In this document: piece by piece, positions 1 through 8,250 of the stretch
Numbering within the stretch: the first letter of the stretch is position 1
Layout of the letters: the number at the start of each line of letters is the position of its first letter
Assembly (NCBI RefSeq): GCF_000785555.1
Contig: NZ_CP009129.1
Coordinates: 2,232,001 to 2,296,000, forward strand
Length of the DNA: 64,000 nt
DNA from: Planococcus sp. PAMC 21323
GTDB taxonomy: Bacteria; Bacillota; Bacilli; Bacillales_A; Planococcaceae
Direction: 5' to 3'
Notes under the pieces: model-generated
Databases searched by the model: none
Seen by the model: the letters and a program-made list of their open reading frames with translations, nothing else
Told to the model about the DNA's origin: nothing
Position numbers and translations under genes: made by a program

Positions 1-696
1 ATCGATTTTTAAACGCTCACATATTAATGCCAGTTCGTTCATCAAAGCTATATTTACGTCTCGTTGAATATTTTCTATTAATTTTGCTGTTTCAGCGACA
101 CGAATCGAAGGCGCCTTGTAAATTCCACCATTCACTACACTGCCATATACATGTGATAAGAACTCTGTCACTTCTGAACTTTGACTTGCAATCACTTTTT
201 TCACTGTGTAAAAATTATTCTTTTTGTCGCCAGCCAATGTTCTTGGCGGAGAATAGCCGACAAAAAACTCTTTGCCATTTTCATACCCCGAATATTTTTC
301 CAACAAAGGGATACAGACTTCTTCTGTCATTCCAGGTGCCACAATTGTTTCGTAAACCACTACCGCTCCTTTTTTCATGTGGTTTCCTACGAATTTACTC
401 GCTTCTTTTAAAGCGGAGATATCCGGTATCTGATTTTCATCAATAGCTGATGGCACAGCTATAATGATAAAACCTGCTCTTTTCAAATCTAAAGGGTCCA
501 TTGTAAAGTTGATTGATGAATTAGCCAATTCTTCACGACTTATTTCATTTGTTTTATCTACCCCTAATAACAGAGCCTGTATTCTGGCTTTACTTATGTC
601 ATAGCCTGTAACTGGATATTTCTGATTAAAAGCAACCGCTACGGGCAATCCGACATAACCCAATCCAACTATTGCTATTTTTAGATTGTGTAACAT
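1..696 (-). CDS. Nucleotide-sugar dehydrogenase (UDP-HexNAc 6-dehydrogenase family), 3' end beyond the window
   Basis: About 232 codons are visible; the gene continues past the left edge. I translated it by hand. The N-terminus has the Rossmann motif [11 protein letters not shown] (residues ~10-20), followed by a family-typical central helix reading [17 protein letters not shown]. This places it with the WbpO/WbpA/TviB enzymes that oxidise UDP-N-acetylhexosamines to uronic acids for surface polymers. The ATG at 696 is preceded by AAGGGGGG. It is the last visible gene of the polymer operon that starts at 3751. Odd: where the family normally has SPERINPGDK the sequence reads [10 protein letters not shown], so the conserved glutamate is proline here. 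It may be a divergent or inactive member. Family assignment is firm, exact substrate is not known. Confidence 0.8.
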   Translation of the reverse strand, partial: MLHNLKIAIVGLGYVGLPVAVAFNQKYPVTGYDISKARIQALLLGVDKTNEISREELANSSINFTMDPLDLKRAGFIIIAVPSAIDENQIPDISALKEASKFVGNHMKKGAVVVYETIVAPGMTEEVCIPLLEKYSGYENGKEFFVGYSPPRTLAGDKKNNFYTVKKVIASQSSEVTEFLSHVYGSVVNGGIYKAPSIRVAETAKLIENIQRDVNIALMNELALICERLKID

Positions 697-834
697 AATG
701 ACAGATTCCCCCCTTCTTCTACTCTCTTTACCTTTTCGGATTGCCCATTCAATAATTCAAATTTCTATTTAAACATCTTTAGGCAACTAAAGTAGACATC
801 AAATGGATTTCAAGCAAAATTACGCCTCGCCACT

Positions 835-1338
835 TTACAATAAGTTTTCTTTCTCCTTTAACCAAGTAATTAAAATAGCCTTGCCTTTTGAATCGAGAGC
901 CAATTTCCATGAAATCACATCGTCTACTTTATTTTGAATATGCAGGTTAATCGCATAAGATTTGAGTTTATCAAAATGAGGGATTTGACTTCCCTCAAAA
1001 ACAAAACGCGTTTGAGGATGCTTGTCGATTTTTTGAAGAGTTTTTAAATTATACGCATATGGCTTTAAATTCCCCTCTTGATCTAAGCCGCACGAAACTT
1101 CTCCAAGTTGCTCTTCAAATCCATTAGTACTATCTATTAAGCCTAGCTCTAGACTTCCCGATAATAATGCTACCGTGTTATTTTCGCAATAAGTGACCAA
1201 ATGGATAATATTCAACGAATATGGGTAAATTTTATTTAAATAGGGATGTTGTTCTATCATATCGTCATTTTGGAATGGCACATTTCCCCCAAAAACTTCG
1301 TCGAAAATATTTTCACTATGATATTTCTCTTCTCCCAT
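835..1338 (-). CDS. Unrecognised protein in the polysaccharide operon
   Basis: About 167 residues, soluble-looking, with no signal peptide, membrane segment or motif I recognise. I chose the ATG at 1338 because AAGGGTGG lies a few bases upstream; a GTG at 1347 is also in frame but overlaps that site. It begins 18 bases after the CapD-like gene ends and has the same orientation, so it is probably co-transcribed with the Wzz/BY-kinase genes upstream. The protein is rich in Asn, Leu and acidic residues, with a mixed alpha/beta look, ending in a lysine/glutamate-rich tail. A role in surface polymer assembly is suggested only by position. Confidence refers to it being a real gene. Confidence 0.65.
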   Translation of the reverse strand: MGEEKYHSENIFDEVFGGNVPFQNDDMIEQHPYLNKIYPYSLNIIHLVTYCENNTVALLSGSLELGLIDSTNGFEEQLGEVSCGLDQEGNLKPYAYNLKTLQKIDKHPQTRFVFEGSQIPHFDKLKSYAINLHIQNKVDDVISWKLALDSKGKAILITWLKEKENLL

Positions 1339-1356
1339 TTTTTCCACCCTTCCGTT

Positions 1357-2292
1357 TTAATGCTTAATGATTGATATCATAAGTTCTTGTACTTCATCCT
1401 CAGAGGCTGATTTCAGCTGTTTTAATAGACGTGCCATTTCTATTTGACTAAGCTCTTTCTGCTTTGGAAGTTCTGTGTAAACAAATTTATTTTTGTTGTT
1501 AGTTAAGCTTCCTTTATCAAACGCAATCGTAGTACCGCCAACTTGAAGAATTTTATGAACTGCGATGATCACTTCTGTTTGCTGCTCAAATACTGTATAA
1601 AATTTTGATGCTAAATGGTCCGTATAAAAATTTTTAGGTAGTCGGATAATAATGTATTTTGTCAAACCAGTTTTGGCTATACTCTCGACAGTAATTTCAA
1701 CTAATTTTTTGGCAGTTCCTTTCAGATCGATTGGCTGTTCTGCCTGTTCAGAGGAAACGAGAATAAATACACCTACATGATATCGACTCGCCGCTTCTGC
1801 TATATTATTTGCACCTATCGCATGGTCATATACGGCTTCTACAAATTGTTCTTCCGTAAAATCAATTTGATGATTGCCCGCTGTATGATAGATAACATCT
1901 GGCATATATCTTTCAACAACTTCGAAAACTTTTTTCTTATCTTGTATATTAATGATAATAGGGATAATTTCTATTAGATCTCCTAATTGCTTTTTCAGCT
2001 CATATTCAACTGTATAAATTGATTGAGGACCATGCCCAACTAGCAAGATACGCTCAGGCGAAAGTTTCAGCAATTGACGACTAATTTCTGATCCGATTAT
2101 TCCACCTGCTCCAGTAATCATTACGACTTTTCCTGTAAGATGTTTTATCCTCGACAAGCTTTTCTGCTCAAGTTTTTTTTCGAAACTTTCAAATCCTTCC
2201 AATACATAAGAACGTACTTGCCGAAATGAAATAAGAAAAGTCTTCTGAGAACGATGAAAAACTCTGCGTATATATCGTTTGTCGATCCTCAT
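1357..2292 (-). CDS. Short, degenerate CapD/EpsC-type NDP-sugar dehydratase-epimerase homologue
   Basis: 311 residues with an extended-SDR Rossmann start, ITGAGGIIGSEISRQL (near residue 59), then LLVGHGPQSIYTVEYEL, which is typical of the membrane-bound NDP-HexNAc 4,6-dehydratases (CapD, WbpM, EpsC). Those proteins are usually about 600 residues with four N-terminal membrane helices; here the membrane half is absent and only a basic N-terminal stretch precedes the nucleotide domain. The family signature STDKA is replaced by SSEQA, and the MGATKR segment by KGTAKK, so the usual catalytic and substrate-binding residues are not kept. It may be a pseudo-enzyme or scaffold. It lies between the BY-kinase and the unknown gene in a tight operon. 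Start ATG at 2292 with AAAGGAAAG upstream. Confidence 0.75.
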   Translation of the reverse strand: MRIDKRYIRRVFHRSQKTFLISFRQVRSYVLEGFESFEKKLEQKSLSRIKHLTGKVVMITGAGGIIGSEISRQLLKLSPERILLVGHGPQSIYTVEYELKKQLGDLIEIIPIIINIQDKKKVFEVVERYMPDVIYHTAGNHQIDFTEEQFVEAVYDHAIGANNIAEAASRYHVGVFILVSSEQAEQPIDLKGTAKKLVEITVESIAKTGLTKYIIIRLPKNFYTDHLASKFYTVFEQQTEVIIAVHKILQVGGTTIAFDKGSLTNNKNKFVYTELPKQKELSQIEMARLLKQLKSASEDEVQELMISIIKH

Positions 2293-2325
2293 ACGTTTTC
2301 TTCCTTTCCTTTCAAATCGGTTTAA

Positions 2326-3021
2326 TTACTCACTATAGTTATGGTAATAATAGTTTTCACTAGTTAGTGGATAATTATTTAAAACCACGCCTAAAATAAA
2401 GGATTTTGCGGTTGCTAAAGAATCTCGTGCTTTTTCAACACTAACTTTTTCCGATTTTCCTGTATTGACTACCAATACCGTTCCATCACATCTGTTCGCT
2501 AAAATTTTAGCATCTGTAACGGATAGTATTGGAGGAGAATCAAAGAGTACATAATCATAAACTTCCCGCATTTCTGCCATTAACTCATCCAATATTCCCG
2601 ATTCCAATAATTCAGCTGGATTAGGTGGAATTTGTCCACTCATAAGCAAATCCAAATTAGGAATCCCACTTGCTTTAACTGATTGCTTCAAGTTTCCTTT
2701 TCCTAAGAGTAAATTGGACAGCCCTGTATTATTGCTTAATTGAAAAGTTCTATATAATGTAGGACGGCGCATATCAGCGTCAATCAACAGGACTCTTTTT
2801 CCTGTTTCTGCAAAAACGATGGCCATATTCGCAGCAGTTGTAGACTTTCCTTCTTCTTTAGAAGCCGAGGTAAACAAAATGATTTTCGACCCTAACTCAG
2901 GAATTGAAAAGTTAATATTTGTTCGAATTGTTCGGTATTGTTCTGCTGCAATTGAATGTGGGTTAGTACGAACTACCAGTTTTCTTGGCATTAATCTTTT
3001 TGTCTTGTTCGCTGTCCGCAT
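2326..3021 (-). CDS. BY-kinase (CpsD/CapB/YwqD-type tyrosine-protein kinase)
   Basis: 231 residues. Visible motifs are a Walker A loop ASKEEGKSTTAAN (~53-65), Walker A' LLIDADMRRPT (~80-90), Walker B YVLFDSPP (~146-153), and a C-terminal tyrosine cluster NYYYHNY, where BY-kinases autophosphorylate. In Firmicutes the kinase is separate from its membrane activator, and here that activator is the overlapping gene 2963-3751. The pair controls polymer length and export and can phosphorylate UDP-sugar dehydrogenases, one of which lies downstream in the same operon. ATG 3021 is supported by GGAGAAGGA a few bases upstream, inside the preceding gene, which suggests translational coupling. A later ATG at 2991 has no such site. 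Confidence 0.9.
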   Translation of the reverse strand: MRTANKTKRLMPRKLVVRTNPHSIAAEQYRTIRTNINFSIPELGSKIILFTSASKEEGKSTTAANMAIVFAETGKRVLLIDADMRRPTLYRTFQLSNNTGLSNLLLGKGNLKQSVKASGIPNLDLLMSGQIPPNPAELLESGILDELMAEMREVYDYVLFDSPPILSVTDAKILANRCDGTVLVVNTGKSEKVSVEKARDSLATAKSFILGVVLNNYPLTSENYYYHNYSE

Positions 3022-3751
3022 ACATATCCTTCTCCAATCTGTCTGTTAAATTTGATGGCTTCTCCATTTTCATATTGCTATCTACAGGACTCACAATTCC
3101 TAAAATTTGCAGTCCTGCCATTTCTTCAATATCTTCTTCAGAACGCACAGTCGTGTTTAGTTGATCCAAAATCAACGTAATGGCTACTCCGAATACCAAG
3201 CCCACAACTGCACCTAATGCCATATTGAAAACCGGATCAGGACGAATAGGCTTTGGACTTGCAGTCATCTCAGCTGTAGCCAATATACTGACATTATCAA
3301 CTTTCATCATTTGTTGTATTTCTTTTTGAAAAACCTGCGCAATTGTATTCGCAACAAGTACAGCCTGGTTCATCGATGAGTCCTCGACAGATACAGTTAC
3401 GACTTGTGAACTATCAACATTGTTAACTGTAATTCGTTCTGTTAAGGATTGAGCACTCTCTTCAAGTTTTAACTCTTCAATTACAGTATTTAAAATAGCA
3501 GGGCTTTTAATAATGACGTTATAGGTACCGATTAATTGAAGATTAGTATTAATATCAAGACTGTTCACTTCTTGACTACTTGTAGTGTTTTGATTTACTA
3601 AAATTTGAGTGGTCGCTTTATAAACCGGCTTCATAATCGTATAGCTCGCTACCGCAGCAAACACAACAAACGCGAGAGTAATAAAAATGATTAAAGCTTT
3701 TCTCTTGTGCATCGCTTTCAGGAATTTATTTAGATTAAATGTACTCTCCAT
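2963..3751 (-). CDS. Wzz/CapA-type chain-length determinant and BY-kinase activator
   Basis: 262 residues. A short cytoplasmic N-terminus is followed by a first membrane helix (~residues 18-38), an extracellular Wzz domain (~40-170), a proline-rich stretch ASPKPIRPDPVFN, and a second membrane helix (~178-196). The cytoplasmic tail is the part that activates the partner kinase in this family. It overlaps the kinase gene by 59 bases, longer than the usual few bases. It is the first gene of the polymer operon; the ATG at 3751 has AGGAGG about 8 bases upstream. The promoter must lie in 3752-3918, an AT-rich stretch; a TATACT on the minus strand is a possible -10, but no good -35 accompanies it. 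Confidence 0.9.
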   Translation of the reverse strand: MESTFNLNKFLKAMHKRKALIIFITLAFVVFAAVASYTIMKPVYKATTQILVNQNTTSSQEVNSLDINTNLQLIGTYNVIIKSPAILNTVIEELKLEESAQSLTERITVNNVDSSQVVTVSVEDSSMNQAVLVANTIAQVFQKEIQQMMKVDNVSILATAEMTASPKPIRPDPVFNMALGAVVGLVFGVAITLILDQLNTTVRSEEDIEEMAGLQILGIVSPVDSNMKMEKPSNLTDRLEKDMYADSEQDKKINAKKTGSSY

Positions 3752-3918
3752 AACTAAATCCTCCTAAGATTCATCCTTTGTAACTAGTATATTAGAAGTC
3801 AAAGGTTAAATACACGTTAAATAGTCTTAAAATTCAAATAAAATAATTTATTTTAGTTTTAATTAAAATAAAGTAGTTCTTTAGAATTACTTTATAAATG
3901 AAAAAGGCAGTAATATAT

Positions 3919-3950
3919 AAAAAAACACTCGGATTTTAAGCCGAATGCTT
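3919..3950 (-). terminator. Rho-independent terminator of the sensor kinase/regulator operon
   Basis: On the minus strand a GCATTCGG arm, a short AT loop and a CCGAGTG arm (one G-U pair) are followed by a run of seven T. It starts directly after the stop codon of the response regulator and separates that operon from the polysaccharide operon. Confidence 0.8.
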
Positions 3951-4643
3951 TTACTCCCATATAAATTTATAGCCAAATCCTCGAACCGTTTGAATAAATT
4001 CTGGATGGGTCGGATCTTTTTCTATTTTCTTTCGTAATTTGCTAATATGCACTTTAACTGTTTGCATATCACCTTCAGAATAATAGCCCCATACTTGGTC
4101 ATATAATTGTTCTGCCGTCCATACTCGATTTGGCGTCTGAGCCAAGAGCAATAATAATTGAAATTCTTTATGATAAAGCTTTACTTGAGTTCCTTCCAGA
4201 TACAATTCGCGTGAATCTACATGTATGTGAAGGTCTTTATACTTCAAAATGGTCAGTTGATCTTCTAGACTATTTCTCCACCCATTTCGTCGAAGTATTG
4301 CGCGTATACGAGCCTCCAACTCATTGAAATCAAAAGGCTTTGTAATATAGTCATCGCCTCCAGCTTCTAACCCTCGAATCTTGTAGACCAATTCTTTTCG
4401 GTAACTAACAAATAGGATGGGCAAAGTAGTTTTGAGCCTAATTCTCCTACATACTTCTAGACCGTCTATTCCGGGCATTTCGACATCAAGCAAAATAAGG
4501 TCAGGCTTTTCTTTTTTTAATAATTCTAAAGCCTGATAGCCATCTTCTGCTTGGATAACTTCATAATCTTTTTTCAGAAGAAACAGTCGCATTAGTTCAC
4601 GAATGCCTTCATCATCTTCTACAATCATAATAGTAGCACTCAT
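3951..4643 (-). CDS. OmpR/PhoB-family response regulator
   Basis: 230 residues. An N-terminal receiver domain carries the acidic pair EDD (~9-11), phospho-acceptor Asp in LILLDVEMPG (about residue 53) and the conserved lysine in ITKPFDFNE. The C-terminal winged helix ends with the usual VRGFGYKF. It should bind DNA as a dimer once phosphorylated. I chose ATG 4643 over the GTG one codon earlier because AAGGGGGAAG is correctly spaced for it. The gene starts 18 bases after the hybrid sensor kinase ends, so the two form an operon and a signalling pair. The operon sits upstream of, and in the same direction as, the polysaccharide genes, which are likely targets (inference). Confidence 0.92.
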   Translation of the reverse strand: MSATIMIVEDDEGIRELMRLFLLKKDYEVIQAEDGYQALELLKKEKPDLILLDVEMPGIDGLEVCRRIRLKTTLPILFVSYRKELVYKIRGLEAGGDDYITKPFDFNELEARIRAILRRNGWRNSLEDQLTILKYKDLHIHVDSRELYLEGTQVKLYHKEFQLLLLLAQTPNRVWTAEQLYDQVWGYYSEGDMQTVKVHISKLRKKIEKDPTHPEFIQTVRGFGYKFIWE

Positions 4644-4661
4644 CACTCTTCCCCCTTTGCT

Positions 4662-7600
4662 TTACTGAAAAGTTAATGGCAAAACAATAATAAAGACACT
4701 TCCTTGTTCTTCTATACTCTCTGCCCATATTTGTCCTTTATGCGCCAAAATAATTTCTTTAGCAATTGCTAATCCGAGTCCACTTCCTTTATAGCTAGTA
4801 GAACTATTGATTTTGTAAAAACGTTCAAAGATATGTGGTAAAGCATCTTTTCTAATTCCAGAACCATTGTCTGCAATGCGAATGATAAGTTCTCCATCAC
4901 AATCATCATCTAAAATTGCTTTATCATTATTGTTGGCAAGAATTTCAGTCGTTAGTGTAATTTCCCCTTCTTCTGAGGAAGTGTGTTTAACAGAGTTCCA
5001 AAGAATATTAGAAATTACTTGATCCAAACGATCTAAGTCTATTGTGATCAATGGCTGATTAACATGGTCTTTGTTTTGGGTGCCTAAATACTCAAAAGCA
5101 CGTCCGCTTTGCGTGACATCAGATGCCATCGATTCTGCTAGTCTTGTTATCCAGCTTTCCAAACTTCTTTCCCCAAAACGCAACGTCATATGTCCCGATT
5201 TGTATTCAGTCAATTCAACAAGGTCTTCTGTGAGACGCTCCAAAAGTAATAATTTTTTATGAATCATATCTAAGTAGCGTGGATTGTTTTCTTCGATTAA
5301 ACTTTCTTTAACTGCTTGAATATAGCTATGGATTAACGTTATGGGTGTTCCCAACTCATGTGAAATGGCAGATAACATTTCATTTCTTGATTTTTCGATT
5401 TCTTGAATTTCATCATTTACCGTCAACAAGTTTAAGTTGGTAATTTCAAGTTCCATTGTACGTTCTTTCACGTTACGCTCAAGAAAATAATTTAGATTAG
5501 TGATTTCTTGCGTCAAACTGCTCGTATTCGCTAAGGTCCCAACGCGCAGTAAAAACTCTTCTTTATCGCAAGGCTTTAGCAAATAATCATTTGCACCAGC
5601 AAGAAACGCTCTCTTTTTCTCTTGTAAACTGTCCACGTTTGACATCATTAAAATTGGCAACTCCGTCAATGTATAGTTTGTACGAAGTCGTCTACACAAC
5701 TCTTCACCCGTGCTATCGGTTAAGCAACCGTCCATCACAATTAAATCTATTGATTTATGTGATAATAATTTTATTGCAGATTGCCCGTTTTCTGCCCCAA
5801 TCGCTTTATAACCTTGTGATCTTAATTGACGCAGTAAGACAATTCGATTGATTTCTTGTGAGTCAATTACAAGAATATGCATCTTTTTCTGCGATGAACG
5901 CTGTTTCAAAATTGAATCGGCTAACTGTGAGACAGTCATCTCTTTAGTGATCGACTCATAACGATCTTTAAGTTGGATAGAGTCAGTCTTGTTATCCAAT
6001 GGAATAGTAAAGCTAAATTGCGAGCCCTTTCCTGGTTGCGACTCTATTTTTATCTTAACACCGTCAAATTCCACTATGTTTTTCATACTATTCAAATCCA
6101 TCCCATGCTTTTTTGATGAATTATCTTTTGAACTATTCCATTCAAATAGGGCGGGAATATCCTCTTTTTTTATCCCTTCACCCGTGTCTTTCACTATAAT
6201 TTCTAGCTTGTCCTCTACAACTTGCGCCGATACGACAATCTCTCCCACGTGCGTATGACGAATAGAGGTGTCGATTAAGTTATACAATATTTGCTGCAAA
6301 CGATCGGAATCAGCAAATACTTTAGGTAAAGATGACGGTAACGTGTGATAAAGCATTACTCGATCTGTTTGAATAAGAGGTCGACAAAGCGCTAGAACTT
6401 CTGTGCACAGCTCGTCAATAGCAATAGCCTCTTCTCGTACAGGTGAAAAATCTTCTGTATCATTGGAGAAATCGAGAATGTCATTAACTATATGCGCCAT
6501 GTCTTTACCAGTTGCCACCAAGGCGTTCAATTGATTCATCATAGCAGGAGTTACTTTTTCATTGTTTGACGATCGAAGCGTTTCCGCAATCCCAATCATG
6601 CCATATAAAGGTGTTCGCAAACCAGTAGAGGTATGCGTCAGTAATTCATCTTTCCGTTTATTGTCATTTTTCAATGCATCTATTTTCATTAATTGGCGTT
6701 TTCTCGCCTGAAACTCTAGCTGCTCTTTCTCTTGTTGGTTTACTTTTTCTTTAGACCGCAATGCTATTGCAGTAAGTAATAAAACAATCCAACTGCAAAA
6801 ACAAAGTACATATTGAACTATTTCTATATAAGGAAGAATGGCTGTTACAGTCAAAAAAGAAAGTAAAAGTAAGATGATTGAAATTGATAACGCCACAGCA
6901 TACGAACGAATATAAGAAACTCTTTCTCCCCTAATAGACAGAACGATACTTAATGACAATAGCACGGATAAACAGGCAGTTGCGAATAAAGCGGCACTCG
7001 CTACTGCATAGTTAAAATAAGAGAGAACAAACAACACTGATGTAAATACCAATACGATCCGTGCAATTTTCGAAAGCCAAGGTAATTTGAATTCACTTGA
7101 TAAAAGTTCTTTTGTAATCAACAAAAACAACAGGCTTACTGTTCCAAAAGTGACTAAGATTGTTTGACCATACCACCATTGTAAATTCGGCCAAATATAA
7201 GAAATACTCCACCCTTGCCATGTAGAAGTTACGATAAGTATTGAAAAAGCCAAGAAAAGTAAATATAGAAAACTGACTTGCCGAGAAGTTCTATACCATT
7301 TTATACACCATAAACAAAAAACAAGGCATATACCGCCGATCAATCCAATTAATGTCATAATTTGATTTGATTTTGTACTGAATGCCGTCTGTTCCCATAT
7401 CTTCAAAGGAAGATGCATGCCTGCTTGTGATTCTACTCTCATAAAAAAAGTGTGTTCGCCTGAATTAGGTACAACAAGTTCAAATACAGGTGGATGCTCC
7501 GAATAAACACCTTTAGAATCAGTTTGTCCGCCTTCTACCCTACTAGCAGAATACTTTCCTGAAGACTCTGGAGAGTAGAGTATCGCTTTATCGATAAACA

Positions 7601-7952
7601 CATTTGCAAGTTCAAGTAACCACTCTTTATTTTCAGAGCTATCTTCAACAGTAAACCTTATCCAATAGACGTCTGAAGAAAATCCTTCATTTGGAACTCC
7701 GCCTTCATTTTGAACAAAATTCCAACTAGAAGGCGGATTTAATAGATCTTCAACTGTATACGTGCCCTCCCTATCCACAAGAATTTGCAAATTCTCTGAA
7801 AGAGATACCTTGCTGGTACGATTATTTAATTGTACAGTCTCATTTTCACTATATGCGCTAACTGATTCTTCAATTTCGAGAAAAAAGAAAAAAATCCAAA
7901 AAACACAGCATAGTCCAATAATTATGGTATTTTTCGGATATAATCTCTTCAT
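4662..7952 (-). CDS. Hybrid sensor histidine kinase with 7TMR-DISM sensor, one degenerate and one intact kinase core
   Basis: 1096 residues. Order: signal/first helix (~10-30), an extracellular 7TMR-DISM-type domain (~45-185), seven membrane helices (~195-400), a first HisKA-HATPase module (~420-665), a receiver domain (~700-815), a coiled linker, and a second HisKA-HATPase module (~850-1096). In the first module the H-box reads HTSTGLRTPL instead of the usual NTSHELRTPL, so the phospho-acceptor His is Thr443; its N-box (NLIDTSIRHT) and G2 box (GMDLNSMKN) are also eroded. The receiver keeps Asp741 and its lysine. The second module is intact: His865 in SHELGTP, ADNGSGI, and GSGLGLAIA. Start ATG 7952 has GAGGTGAG. 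The sensor domain type usually binds carbohydrates (family knowledge). Confidence 0.92.
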   Translation of the reverse strand: MKRLYPKNTIIIGLCCVFWIFFFFLEIEESVSAYSENETVQLNNRTSKVSLSENLQILVDREGTYTVEDLLNPPSSWNFVQNEGGVPNEGFSSDVYWIRFTVEDSSENKEWLLELANVFIDKAILYSPESSGKYSASRVEGGQTDSKGVYSEHPPVFELVVPNSGEHTFFMRVESQAGMHLPLKIWEQTAFSTKSNQIMTLIGLIGGICLVFCLWCIKWYRTSRQVSFLYLLFLAFSILIVTSTWQGWSISYIWPNLQWWYGQTILVTFGTVSLLFLLITKELLSSEFKLPWLSKIARIVLVFTSVLFVLSYFNYAVASAALFATACLSVLLSLSIVLSIRGERVSYIRSYAVALSISIILLLLSFLTVTAILPYIEIVQYVLCFCSWIVLLLTAIALRSKEKVNQQEKEQLEFQARKRQLMKIDALKNDNKRKDELLTHTSTGLRTPLYGMIGIAETLRSSNNEKVTPAMMNQLNALVATGKDMAHIVNDILDFSNDTEDFSPVREEAIAIDELCTEVLALCRPLIQTDRVMLYHTLPSSLPKVFADSDRLQQILYNLIDTSIRHTHVGEIVVSAQVVEDKLEIIVKDTGEGIKKEDIPALFEWNSSKDNSSKKHGMDLNSMKNIVEFDGVKIKIESQPGKGSQFSFTIPLDNKTDSIQLKDRYESITKEMTVSQLADSILKQRSSQKKMHILVIDSQEINRIVLLRQLRSQGYKAIGAENGQSAIKLLSHKSIDLIVMDGCLTDSTGEELCRRLRTNYTLTELPILMMSNVDSLQEKKRAFLAGANDYLLKPCDKEEFLLRVGTLANTSSLTQEITNLNYFLERNVKERTMELEITNLNLLTVNDEIQEIEKSRNEMLSAISHELGTPITLIHSYIQAVKESLIEENNPRYLDMIHKKLLLLERLTEDLVELTEYKSGHMTLRFGERSLESWITRLAESMASDVTQSGRAFEYLGTQNKDHVNQPLITIDLDRLDQVISNILWNSVKHTSSEEGEITLTTEILANNNDKAILDDDCDGELIIRIADNGSGIRKDALPHIFERFYKINSSTSYKGSGLGLAIAKEIILAHKGQIWAESIEEQGSVFIIVLPLTFQ

Positions 7953-8221
7953 TTACTCACCTCAAATAGTTTAAAACATAATAATTCCATGACTTGCTAC
8001 ATTTTTTCTTGATTATCGCTAAAGAAATCAGCATTTTATTACTAAAATAGTTTCATTTAAGGTACATATGATTACAAAAACGACCATTATTTGTATTTTA
8101 AGTAGGATTTATGGTTTAAAAAAATCATACCATTTTTCATATTAAAAGAAAACTTATTTCGTTTCTGAAAATTCAAACCATACCTAATACCTAATGAAAA
8201 TAATATTTATATATTTCACAT

Positions 8222-8250
8222 AAAAAAGCATAAACCCCATAGGTTCATGC
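8222..8250 (-). terminator. Terminator of the diguanylate cyclase gene
   Basis: Minus strand: GCATGAACC, loop TATG, GGTTTATGC (one G-U pair), then six T. The stem overlaps the last codons and stop of the gene ending at 8245. The remaining ~270 bases up to the sensor kinase start at 7952 are AT-rich and show no gene; they should hold the kinase promoter. Confidence 0.75.

Noticed and set aside
27-446. Plus-strand open frame of 139 codons at the left end
   Set aside because: It is antisense to the nucleotide-sugar dehydrogenase, whose motifs are clear, and has no ribosome site.
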